Source of the DNA: an uncultured Lachnospiraceae bacterium
Lineage (GTDB): Bacteria; Bacillota; Clostridia; Lachnospirales; Lachnospiraceae
Assembly: GCA_910586615.1 (NCBI GenBank)
Contig: CAJUJP010000014.1
Coordinates: forward strand, 11,899 to 75,898
DNA length: 64,000 bases
Direction of reading: 5' to 3'
Shown: positions 1 through 8,072 of the stretch, piece by piece
Layout: each line of letters starts with the position of its first letter
How positions within the stretch are numbered: the stretch's first letter is position 1
Position numbers and translations under genes: made by a program
Notes under the pieces: generated by a model
Seen by the model: only the letters and a program-made list of their open reading frames with translations
Databases searched by the model: none
Told to the model about the DNA's origin: nothing

Positions 1-1089
1 ATTGCCGGACATTTTAATTTCAACGGGATATAAAATTCCGTTTTCTTCTATGATGAGGTCAATCTCATTTTCTCCGGCTGCATTTTTATCCTTTCCTCTG
101 TAATAAAAGATATGGAACTTATAGTCCATGCCTTCATTGGAATAGGATTTGAGGATTTCCGATACCATAAAAGTCTCAAACATACTGCCCGCTACAGCCG
201 AACATTTCAACGCGTCCGGCGTCAGCCATCTTGTCAGATAACAGGCCAGTCCTGTATCCCTGAAATAGAGCTTTGGCGTTTTAATCGCTCTGTGCAGTGC
301 CGCCGCGCTGTATGGTTGTAACAAGAACACGATCCCCGTCCGTTCCAGAATAGAAATCCATGTCTTGACAGTGGGCTCACTTACGCCAATCTCACCTGCA
401 ATATTTGCATAGTTTAACAGTTCGCCTGTTCTTGCGGCAACAGCCGTCAGAAACTTTGTAAAGGTAATACTGTCTGCTGAAATCAATTCGTTAATATCCC
501 GCTCAAGATACGTAGATACATAAGAAGAATAGTAATCCTGCCAGTCTCTTTCCACATCGTATAATTCAGGATAGGAACCTCTGTGTATCGTTTCCCACAA
601 ATCGCGATAAGGCTTTATGTCCTTTTCGCGTTCTTTCAGATATTCCTCCGTCGGAACAAAATGTCTGTTGAACTTTACACCGTATATTTCACGAAGGGAC
701 AGCCCCGCCAGCTCTGTGATCGAGACTCTTCCCGCAAGGGATTCTCTCATCCCTTTCATCAGTTCCAGCTTCTGAGAACCCGACAGAATAAACATACCTC
801 TCTCATCAGATTCGTCAACGATCCGCTTAATCTCTTCCAGAATACTGTTTTCTTTCTGAACCTCATCAATAAATAAAGGGCATGGATTGTTCAGAAAAAA
901 AAGCCCGGGCTCTTCTCTCGCCTGCAGCCTTGTCAGCCGGTCGTCAAAATTTGCCCTGTGATATCCGGTAAACACATGCTTAACAAGCGTTGACTTTCCA
1001 ACCTGTCTGGCTCCTGTGATGAGTGTACACTTGCTGTTTAAAACTCTGCTCTTTAATATTGGTGTGACTGCCCGTTCTATATATGACAC
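1..1089 (-). CDS. AAA-type ATPase with DUF4143-like C-terminus (3' end outside window)
   Basis: The protein belongs to the ATPase family that joins an AAA_14 domain to a DUF4143 nuclease-like domain; its role is not established. A Walker A motif (GARQVGKST) lies near residue 30, followed by a Walker B-like LFIDEVQ and a sensor-like LSGSQ. A winged-helix stretch (ANIAGEIGVSEPTVKTWISI) and a PD-(D/E)XK-like NEIDLII...YPVEIK follow. The frame is open to base 1, so the C-terminus is missing. I chose the GTG at 1089 because GGAGGAG lies five bases upstream; an in-frame ATG at 1143 has no ribosome site. The gene is a clear paralogue of the one at 54843-56069, with the same domain order and many shared motifs. 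Confidence 0.85.
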   Translation of the reverse strand, partial: MSYIERAVTPILKSRVLNSKCTLITGARQVGKSTLVKHVFTGYHRANFDDRLTRLQAREEPGLFFLNNPCPLFIDEVQKENSILEEIKRIVDESDERGMFILSGSQKLELMKGMRESLAGRVSITELAGLSLREIYGVKFNRHFVPTEEYLKEREKDIKPYRDLWETIHRGSYPELYDVERDWQDYYSSYVSTYLERDINELISADSITFTKFLTAVAARTGELLNYANIAGEIGVSEPTVKTWISILERTGIVFLLQPYSAAALHRAIKTPKLYFRDTGLACYLTRWLTPDALKCSAVAGSMFETFMVSEILKSYSNEGMDYKFHIFYYRGKDKNAAGENEIDLIIEENGILYPVEIKMSGN

Positions 1090-1213
1090 ACGCGCTCCTC
1101 CATCAGCTAATCTAAAGTCTAATTTTATTTTAGTCGTATCCATTCAATTTGTCAATCCGGTCTGCTGATTTGAAATCCGGCTCTCCGCCCCTGCAATATA
1201 TACGTTTTCGTAC

Positions 1214-1253
1214 GGATTTAGCAGTAAATGCTAAATCCTGTGTGAACAGTAAC
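1214..1253. repeat. Hairpin plus TGTGAACAGTAAC motif downstream of the helicase
   Basis: A perfect 10-bp stem (GGATTTAGCA/TGCTAAATCC) with a 5-base loop occupies 1214-1238, directly followed by TGTGAACAGTAAC. It lies just past the stop of the helicase gene on the minus strand. There is no T-run, so it looks more like a REP-type hairpin than an intrinsic terminator. Confidence 0.6.
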
Positions 1254-1256
1254 GCC

Positions 1257-4200
1257 CTACCGGTACAACACATAATCCTGCATTTCCTTCATAAATCCGG
1301 CTTTCCCCAGGGCTTCTCCCGCCTGCGCCGGATACTCTTTTACAACGATCCGTTTTACCGCCGGAAAAAGACTGCCCCGCTTAAAGTCCTCCGCAAAAAG
1401 ACGCAGACATTGTTCCAGCCGGTCTGCCGTCATATCCGGTTCAAAAAGACGCAGCGTCTTCCCCTGCCGTTCCATCACCATAACGGGATCACCGCCCGTA
1501 TACGCCACTGCCGTGCCGGGCACGCACACGAAATTTTTTCCTTCCTGATGAGGCAGTATCTTACCCCGGCACTGTGCCGGATCGACGGCATTTACCCAGA
1601 TCATTTTCTTTTCCGGATTCGTAAGTCTCCGTACCACGCTTTCGTAGTCTTTTCCACGGATAAACTGCGCGCCCGACAGCTCCTTCACAAAATATCCCCT
1701 TCTCGCCTGTCCGGTGTACTCCCAGATCCGCAGCACCGACAGCGCTTCCTGCCAGGAAAAACCACATGCCGTGACAGTCTCCTTACACAGAACGGGACTA
1801 TAATCAAAGCAGGCTTCCAGCTTCTCTTCGATGGTTTTCTCCCGAACCGGTCTGACAATATCCCACCTTCCCGTCTGCAATGCCTTGACCCGCATATTCA
1901 CACGCTGTCTGGTGACTGCTTTCTTCGTCTTCTCACGGTCGATCCACTGCCGCACCGGGAGATAGCTGTCCGCATAGACCAGCCCTTTTTCCAGCAGAGA
2001 TAATAACGTATCATAGGGCGATTCGCCGGGCAGCAGACTGTTCAGTGCCTGCATGAAACAGGCGCCGCGCTTCAGGATCGCGCCGTAGATGACCTGCTCT
2101 TTGTCTGTAAGAATTTCGGCAATTGCCGGGAACTCCGATTGTACCGCTGTCCGGCTTTCGTATTCTTCCTGCCGGGTCTCTGCACTCCGGGTCTCCGGGC
2201 TTCCCGTCACCAGACTGCCCACATCCGCCTCCCAGTCGATATCCGCCTGATCATCAAACCGCAGCCCGCCCTTTTCCTCCATATGCCAGAAAAGCTCTCC
2301 CGTTGCAAGGAAACTGTCCAGCATAGCTTCCCGGTAATTCCGCACCCGTCTGGGCAGAATGATCTTCTCCCAATAGACTGCCGGAAATACCATACCCGCA
2401 TACTGCCGCAAGGTATTTTCCAGACATTCTGCCGCCGGCGCGCCGGATTCAAGCCCGGAAAGCATGAGCGCCGCATAGTTTTCCGGCGGACAGGTCCGTA
2501 TTTCTTCTCTTCTGTTTTTCAGGGTGCGGACTCTGGCGCGGCTGTACAGTTTCCCGTGGTAATATCTGCCGTCCTGCTTCGCCGCTTCCCCCTGATGACA
2601 CAATGCTTCCAGAACTGCCGCCGCTGTCTGTTCGGTCCAGCCGTAGCGTGCCGCCGTCTGGGCGGCGTCCGCCGCGCCCCGGTAGCGGAGCATACGTCTT
2701 ACAATGTGAAGACGGGATTCCAAACACCGCTTTTCCGTCTGTGCGTTCTCCTGCCATTCCACACTGACCCGTTTTCCTACCCGGTTCCGGCGATTCTCTA
2801 AGTCCTGCTTCCCGGATTTCTCAGTCGAAAACTGCTGCCCGCCTTCTATATCGGGCTGCTCCGGCGCTCCCTCTTCCATCTCCATCAGCGCCGCAGCATA
2901 CTCTGCCTCCTGCTCCGCCGCGATCCAGAGTCCCTGTTCCAGATACAGAACTCTGCCTTCCTTCGCCAGACTGTCCAGCCATTCCACCGGAATATCCAGT
3001 TCGCCCGCCACCAGATCGCCTTCCGTCATCAGCAGCGAATGCAGCTGTTTCTCGTCCTGCGGTCGTCTGCCGCGCTCCTGCACTTCCTCCAACTCCACGG
3101 CACCGGGACGCACAAGATTCTTTTCTTTCTTCAGCGCTTCCTCCACCGCCCCGTGAATCCCCCGCGGGGTAGGCGCATAATCATACATCACCGCCGCTTC
3201 CTGACTCCACTGCAGGGGCAGCGACATGGGCGAAGGGGTCTCCGTATAGATCTCTCTGACCGTGACCGCACCGCTGCGGATATCGTACAGAAGTTCCTGC
3301 ACCCCTTTCACATCCCAGAGTTCCTCGATACATTCCCGTCTCGTCTCCCGGATCAGCGGATGTTCCTGCTCCCGCACCACCTGCTCTAACATTTCCGCAC
3401 TTCTTAAGCGCTGCATCCAGAGGGGCTGCCGGCCGTTACGGCGCACACCCATCATCAGGGCCCGCCCGCTGTTATACCGGAATGCCATGTTGAAAAGAGG
3501 CGTCACCGGCAGCAGAATCTCCAGCTTACGCACACAGCCGTCCACATCGATCCGCTCCAAAATTCCCTCCGGCAGACTCTGGCGTCCGTAGGAGTACAGC
3601 AGGAAACCGTCCTCTTCGTCCACGCTGCCGATTTCTGCCTCCGTAAGCTCCCTGAGTGTCTGCGCCGCCAGAAGCGACAGGGGCGCGTTGATCCGTCTGC
3701 CGAACACCGAATGTACCATCACCTGACTGTTGCCCGCCGCGTCCTTGAAATGTTCCACGATGAGCGTCTGATGATCCGGCAGACTTCCCGTGGCCCGAAT
3801 CTGCCGTTCCAGATAGCCCGACGCCAGATTGGAAGCTGACTCGTCCAGCCCCAGTTCTCCCAGCGCCTCCTTCAGTCTGCCGTCTTCATAAGCCTTCTGC
3901 AAAGCGCAGGATATTCTGCCGAAAGCCTCTCCCGTCCGCTTGTCCCGGCCTTTGATCTCTCCATGCCAGAAAGGAAGCCTGGCACCCTCCATCTGCGCCT
4001 GCGTCACCGTCACGGTATCACGGCTGATATTCACGACTCTCCATGCAAAAGAACCAAGGATAAAGCGGTCGCCCTTCTGGGACTCATAGACAAACTCCTC
4101 ATCCACCTCTCCCAGCTTCACGCCCTCCTGCGTCTTGACGGTATACAGCCCCTTGTCAGGGATCGTGCCACCCGCGGAAACCGCCAGCATTCTGCTGTAA

Positions 4201-5654
4201 CCGTCTCCCTCCACCCTTTCGTGTATCCGGTCGTACAAGACCCTGGGACGTGCCGGGATGTCCTTCTCATGCTCATAATCTCCCGCCAGCATGGCTAACA
4301 CCGCCTTCACGTCCTCTCTGGTGATATGCCGGAAAGGCCATGCCCGGGGAAGAATCTCCATCACCTCGGAAAGTTCATATCCCTTAAAAGCCGCCATGGA
4401 GACCAAATGCTGCGCCAGCACATCCAGACACTGCACCGGCGGTTTCACATGCTCCACGCCGCCCAGCCTCGCAAGCTGTGCCGTCATCCCGCAGGACACG
4501 CATTCCGCCGCCGTTCTGGGGAAAAGATACATCACGCTGACCCGCCCCGGATTGTGACCCGCCCGGCCAAGACGCTGCATGGTTCCGGAAATCGTGCGGG
4601 GACACCCCACCTGCAGCACCTGATCAATCTCCCCCACATCAATGCCCAGTTCCATGGAAGAAGTGGCGCATAAAAGCCGTAATTTTCCGTCCCGCAGATT
4701 CAGTTCCGTCTCCGCCCTCTGCTCTTTGGAGAGACTCCCGTGGTGCACTCTGGCAAACCCCTCGCCGCCCAATAAGTTTACATAATACGCCAGTTTCTCC
4801 GCATACCGCCGCCCTTCCACGAAGGCAATCACACTGCGGCTGTTCTGACAATACTGGAATACCAGTTTTCCCAGTTCCTCCCATACCGGATCTTTTCTCG
4901 GACCCTTGACCGCGTCCGCATAAGGGCTTAAGATTTCCAGACGCACCTGCTTCTTCATCACCGGCGCGGCAATGCTGACTTCCTCCGGCGCCAGATAGGC
5001 CGCTGCCACATCAAGCGGCTCAATGGTGGCCGACAGACCGATCCGCTGCAGCGGCCGGCCGCACAAATAGTCCAGTCTGGCAAGGGAAAGCATGAGGTGC
5101 GCTCCCCGCTTCGTGTCGATCAGCGCATGAAGCTCATCTATAATGACCGCTTTTGCCGTCGCAAGCACCGTCTGCCCCGTCTTGCTGGTCAACATCAGAT
5201 ATAACGATTCCGGTGTGATAATCAGAATATGGGGCGGCTTCTTAACCATCTGCTGCCGCTCCCTCTGGGGCGTATCTCCGGTCCGGATTCCCACGCTGAT
5301 CTCCGACACAGCCCCGATCCCGTTCAGAGGCCGCCGCAGGTTCTCCCGGATATCCGCTGCCAGGGACTTGAGAGGAGACACGTAAATAAGCTGCAGTTCC
5401 TGCCCCAGCGTTCCCGCCTGTGCCTGCCGCTTCATCTGATCCAGAAAGATCAGGAACGCCGACAGCGTCTTACCTGTTCCTGTGGGCGCAGATATGAGCG
5501 CATGTTTCCCTTCCGCGATGATGGGCCACGCCTCGCACTGTACAGGCGTCGGTTCACCAAGCGCCTGTGCAAACCACGCCCCGGTCTCCTCCGTAAACAG
5601 ACTTAAGACCCTTTCCCTGTCGGTTTTTTCACAGCTTTCCTTCTCTTTCCCCAT
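1257..5654 (-). CDS. lhr: Lhr-type large DEAD/DEAH helicase
   Basis: This is a 1,465-residue ATP-dependent superfamily 2 helicase of the Lhr (large helicase-related) type, implicated in nucleic acid repair or remodelling. Visible motifs are Walker A APTGTGKT at residues 56-63, motif II DELH, motif III SAT, and motif VI QRLGRAGH, followed by the Lhr core and a long C-terminal extension. The length is close to the full-length bacterial form (about 1,500 residues), so the C-terminal region is probably intact. A longer frame reaches back to 5786, but the ATG at 5654 has a good ribosome site (GTGAGGAAG) and begins where similarity is expected. The upstream extension crosses two hairpins and is probably not translated. 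It follows hslO by about 150 bases on the same strand. Confidence 0.9.
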   Translation of the reverse strand: MGKEKESCEKTDRERVLSLFTEETGAWFAQALGEPTPVQCEAWPIIAEGKHALISAPTGTGKTLSAFLIFLDQMKRQAQAGTLGQELQLIYVSPLKSLAADIRENLRRPLNGIGAVSEISVGIRTGDTPQRERQQMVKKPPHILIITPESLYLMLTSKTGQTVLATAKAVIIDELHALIDTKRGAHLMLSLARLDYLCGRPLQRIGLSATIEPLDVAAAYLAPEEVSIAAPVMKKQVRLEILSPYADAVKGPRKDPVWEELGKLVFQYCQNSRSVIAFVEGRRYAEKLAYYVNLLGGEGFARVHHGSLSKEQRAETELNLRDGKLRLLCATSSMELGIDVGEIDQVLQVGCPRTISGTMQRLGRAGHNPGRVSVMYLFPRTAAECVSCGMTAQLARLGGVEHVKPPVQCLDVLAQHLVSMAAFKGYELSEVMEILPRAWPFRHITREDVKAVLAMLAGDYEHEKDIPARPRVLYDRIHERVEGDGYSRMLAVSAGGTIPDKGLYTVKTQEGVKLGEVDEEFVYESQKGDRFILGSFAWRVVNISRDTVTVTQAQMEGARLPFWHGEIKGRDKRTGEAFGRISCALQKAYEDGRLKEALGELGLDESASNLASGYLERQIRATGSLPDHQTLIVEHFKDAAGNSQVMVHSVFGRRINAPLSLLAAQTLRELTEAEIGSVDEEDGFLLYSYGRQSLPEGILERIDVDGCVRKLEILLPVTPLFNMAFRYNSGRALMMGVRRNGRQPLWMQRLRSAEMLEQVVREQEHPLIRETRRECIEELWDVKGVQELLYDIRSGAVTVREIYTETPSPMSLPLQWSQEAAVMYDYAPTPRGIHGAVEEALKKEKNLVRPGAVELEEVQERGRRPQDEKQLHSLLMTEGDLVAGELDIPVEWLDSLAKEGRVLYLEQGLWIAAEQEAEYAAALMEMEEGAPEQPDIEGGQQFSTEKSGKQDLENRRNRVGKRVSVEWQENAQTEKRCLESRLHIVRRMLRYRGAADAAQTAARYGWTEQTAAAVLEALCHQGEAAKQDGRYYHGKLYSRARVRTLKNRREEIRTCPPENYAALMLSGLESGAPAAECLENTLRQYAGMVFPAVYWEKIILPRRVRNYREAMLDSFLATGELFWHMEEKGGLRFDDQADIDWEADVGSLVTGSPETRSAETRQEEYESRTAVQSEFPAIAEILTDKEQVIYGAILKRGACFMQALNSLLPGESPYDTLLSLLEKGLVYADSYLPVRQWIDREKTKKAVTRQRVNMRVKALQTGRWDIVRPVREKTIEEKLEACFDYSPVLCKETVTACGFSWQEALSVLRIWEYTGQARRGYFVKELSGAQFIRGKDYESVVRRLTNPEKKMIWVNAVDPAQCRGKILPHQEGKNFVCVPGTAVAYTGGDPVMVMERQGKTLRLFEPDMTADRLEQCLRLFAEDFKRGSLFPAVKRIVVKEYPAQAGEALGKAGFMKEMQDYVLYR

Positions 5655-5724
5655 GCTTTTCTTCCTCACATCTGCCCGGAATTCACCACATTGCGGTGAC
5701 CATCTGACAGAAACTACGCCACTG

Positions 5725-5796
5725 CACGGAGAATGCCCCCTTTGGCATTCTCCCGTGTGAAGTTTTAGATAGCTCAGTCTGCGCATTTTGCAGACT
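5725..5796. repeat. Two strong hairpins between hslO and lhr
   Basis: The first hairpin pairs GGAGAATGCC (5728-5737) with GGCATTCTCC (5744-5753) and extends outward through CAC/GTG with one bulge. The second pairs AGTCTGC (5776-5782) with GCAGACT (5790-5796). Neither is followed by a T-run on the minus strand. They may limit read-through from hslO, or be dispersed hairpin repeats. Confidence 0.55.
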
Positions 5797-5808
5797 TAAT
5801 CATTCTCT

Positions 5809-6678
5809 TCACACATGGATCTTTTTCAACTCCTCCACCGTAAACACATAATCCGTATTGCAGAAATGGCAGTTTAAGGTTACATCTTCTCCCTCGTCGA
5901 TCAGTTCCTGCAGTTCCTTTTTCCCCAGACTGACCAGCACCTTCTCCACCCGCTCTTTATTGCAGTTGCAGTGAAACCGCACCGGCATAGTATCGGTAAT
6001 CTCCACGCCCAGATCACCCAGCACGGTTTCCAGGATCTGCTCCGGCGTGCTGCCCTGCTCCAACAGGGTGGTCACCGGGGGAAGCGCAGACAGCTTCTGT
6101 TCCAGTCTGGCGATCACTTCCTCCTCCGTAAAAGGCATAAGCTGTATGATAAATCCGCCCGCCTGCTTCACCGTATTGTTTTTCTCCATGAGAACGCCTA
6201 ACGCCACGCTGGAAGGCACCTGCTCGGAGGCGGCAAAATAATAGGTCAGATCGTCCCCGATCTCCCCGGTCTTTAATTCGATGGTGGAGGAATACGGCTC
6301 CTTTAAGCCCATATCCTTCATCACCGTCAGTACCCCCAGCCCGATCACGCCGCCTACGTCCAGCTTTCCCGCACGGTTCGGCGGCATCATTGCCTGCGGG
6401 TTGTCCGCGTATCCTTTGACGTTCCCTTTGGAATCCGCCGTCACCGTCAGTCCGTGTACCGGACCGGCGCCGTTTATCTGCAGGGTCAGAAGATCCTGTT
6501 CCCCTTTTAACATACTGCCCATCATCACGCCGCCCGTCATCAGCCGCCCCAGCGCCGCCGTCACCACCGGACTTAAATCATGGGCGTTTCTGGCATATTC
6601 CACCAGTTCTCTCGATGTCACGGCGAAAGCCCGTATCTGCGCGTTCGCCGCTGTTGCTCTTACAAGATAGTCTGTCAT
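5809..6678 (-). CDS. hslO: Redox-regulated chaperone Hsp33
   Basis: Hsp33 is a cytoplasmic holdase chaperone switched on by oxidation. The 289-residue length is typical. The zinc-binding cysteines are all present near the C-terminus as C-X-C (about residues 237 and 239) and C-X-X-C (about 270 and 273, in NCHFCNT), so the redox switch should be intact. The start ATG at 6678 follows AGAGGTAAAT. The 5' leader carries the dispersed element at 6689-6721. Confidence 0.95.
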   Translation of the reverse strand: MTDYLVRATAANAQIRAFAVTSRELVEYARNAHDLSPVVTAALGRLMTGGVMMGSMLKGEQDLLTLQINGAGPVHGLTVTADSKGNVKGYADNPQAMMPPNRAGKLDVGGVIGLGVLTVMKDMGLKEPYSSTIELKTGEIGDDLTYYFAASEQVPSSVALGVLMEKNNTVKQAGGFIIQLMPFTEEEVIARLEQKLSALPPVTTLLEQGSTPEQILETVLGDLGVEITDTMPVRFHCNCNKERVEKVLVSLGKKELQELIDEGEDVTLNCHFCNTDYVFTVEELKKIHV

Positions 6679-6688
6679 ATTTACCTCT

Positions 6689-6721
6689 ATTCCGGAGCGT
6701 TCACGCGACCCGCGGCGCTCC
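6689..6721. repeat. Dispersed leader element with hairpin (copy 1)
   Basis: The core on the plus strand is ATTCCGGAGCGT followed by TCACGCGAC. It is nearly identical (20 of 21 bases) to 7979-7999. In both places it sits directly upstream of a start codon on the minus strand. Here GGAGCG (6694-6699) and CGCTCC (6716-6721) can pair. A weaker relative precedes the gene starting at 49313 (CCGGAACGGAG). Confidence 0.5.
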
Positions 6722-6735
6722 TTTTATTAACCTGT

Positions 6736-7590
6736 TTACCTTTTGCCACATTCCCTTGCCACCACATAGATCCGCTCGCTTACCGCAGTGACCGCTCCGT
6801 GGGTATCCGCGTCTACAGCCTCCACAAAGACCAGTCCCGCCTGCCGCAGATAATCCTTCATCTGTTCCAGCCGGTATCCGCGCTGGTAGTGGGTTTCCTG
6901 AAATTTTCTGTATAGGTCCGGCTTCTCGTCCTCCTGCACGAAAATGGTCAGATCATACTCATTGATCTCCTCTTCCTCATGGTAAAAATTATCCCATATA
7001 AAGCTGCACTCTTCCCGGTTCTCCGCAATCGTCGTATCCCCGATCACAATTTCATACTTGTAAACCGTATTGAAATCAAAAATAAAAAGCCCGCCAGGGT
7101 AAAGGTAATTATTGACCAGCCGAAACGTTTCGACCACATCCTCCTCTTCCAGAAGATAGTTGACAGAATCGCAGACACTGACCACTGCCCCTACCGTACC
7201 GTACAGTTCAAAACTTCTCATATCCTGCAGCAGATATAAGATATCCAGACCGGACTTTACCCGCTTCTCCATGGCGATTTCCAGCATGTCCGCCGCGTTG
7301 TCAATGCCGATCATGTCGTACCCCAGCCTTGCCAGCAGTTCCGTCAGCGTACCCGTACCGCAGCCGAGGTCAAGAATCGTATTGCGCTCCTGATCATTCC
7401 GGTTCTCCGGTACACCTGCATCGCCGCCGGATACAAGTCCGCCCCCGCTTCCGGCGCGCTCCGACGCCGCATCCTGTTTTGTTTCCCTGTACTTCTCCAG
7501 CAGTTCCACCAGATACGCGCACCACGCTTCATAGGGTGTATCATCCATAAACGTATCATATACCTGTGCAAATCCTGTATATGCTTCCAT
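6736..7590 (-). CDS. Class I SAM-dependent methyltransferase
   Basis: A 284-residue Rossmann-fold methyltransferase. The SAM-binding motif ILDLGCGTGTLTELL is clear, followed by motif II GIDNAADML. The acceptor substrate cannot be read from sequence. A Gly/Ser-rich insertion (about residues 42-65) separates the N-terminal helix region from motif I and is unusually low in complexity for the family. The ATG at 7590 has GGAGGAGCG in front of it. It lies between a YjbR-type gene and hslO, all on the minus strand with short gaps, so the three may share a transcript. Confidence 0.85.
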   Translation of the reverse strand: MEAYTGFAQVYDTFMDDTPYEAWCAYLVELLEKYRETKQDAASERAGSGGGLVSGGDAGVPENRNDQERNTILDLGCGTGTLTELLARLGYDMIGIDNAADMLEIAMEKRVKSGLDILYLLQDMRSFELYGTVGAVVSVCDSVNYLLEEEDVVETFRLVNNYLYPGGLFIFDFNTVYKYEIVIGDTTIAENREECSFIWDNFYHEEEEINEYDLTIFVQEDEKPDLYRKFQETHYQRGYRLEQMKDYLRQAGLVFVEAVDADTHGAVTAVSERIYVVARECGKR

Positions 7591-7614
7591 CGCTCCTCCG
7601 CTTGTCCTCTTTCA

Positions 7615-7968
7615 CTATCGTTTCCCGCACTTCCCACCATTTCCCGTCACCAGATCATAGCTCTCTCCGATCATCCGCCTGACATCCTCCTCCGGAATCG
7701 TCCCGTCCAGTATGATCGTATTCCAGTGCTCCTTATTCTGATGATACCCCGCCGTCACCGACGGGTATGCACTGCGCCAGAAGTCCCGCCACTGCGGATC
7801 AACCTTCACATTCAGATTCACGTACCCGTTTCTTTCATAAGTCCAGAGAAAAGCCCTGCGGCTTCCCTGTACTCTCACAAGCTGCCAGTTGTCGTCATGA
7901 AACGGCGCATCCTGATAAGTATTCGCAAACGACAGACCGTATGCCAGCGCCTCTTCTCTCGTTTTCAT
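7615..7968 (-). CDS. MmcQ/YjbR family protein
   Basis: A 117-residue small protein of the MmcQ/YjbR family (CyaY-like fold, sometimes annotated DNA-binding; role unclear). The family-typical features are the aromatic and basic central part (FLWTYERNGYVNLNVKVDP) and the later stretch with HWNTIILDG. The ATG at 7968 has GGAG six bases upstream. An ATG at 7980 is in frame but lacks a ribosome site. The gene ends 24 bases before the methyltransferase start. Confidence 0.8.
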   Translation of the reverse strand: MKTREEALAYGLSFANTYQDAPFHDDNWQLVRVQGSRRAFLWTYERNGYVNLNVKVDPQWRDFWRSAYPSVTAGYHQNKEHWNTIILDGTIPEEDVRRMIGESYDLVTGNGGKCGKR

Positions 7969-7978
7969 TCTAATCTCC

Positions 7979-7999
7979 ATTCCGGAGCGTTTACGCGAC
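7979..7999. repeat. Dispersed leader element (copy 2)
   Basis: This is the second near-identical copy of the element at 6689-6709, again just upstream of a minus-strand start codon. Its left end merges into the ribosome site (GGAATGGAG on the minus strand). Confidence 0.5.
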
Positions 8000-8072
8000 A
8001 GGTGGCATGACTTTGTTTACAAAGTTTTGCCCTACAAACAATCTTATGCCGATCTGGCACAAATCTGCCCGC

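Noticed and set aside
5655..5786. N-terminal extension of the Lhr helicase
   Set aside because: It is translated from two hairpin elements and lacks similarity to helicases, while ATG 5654 has a good ribosome site.
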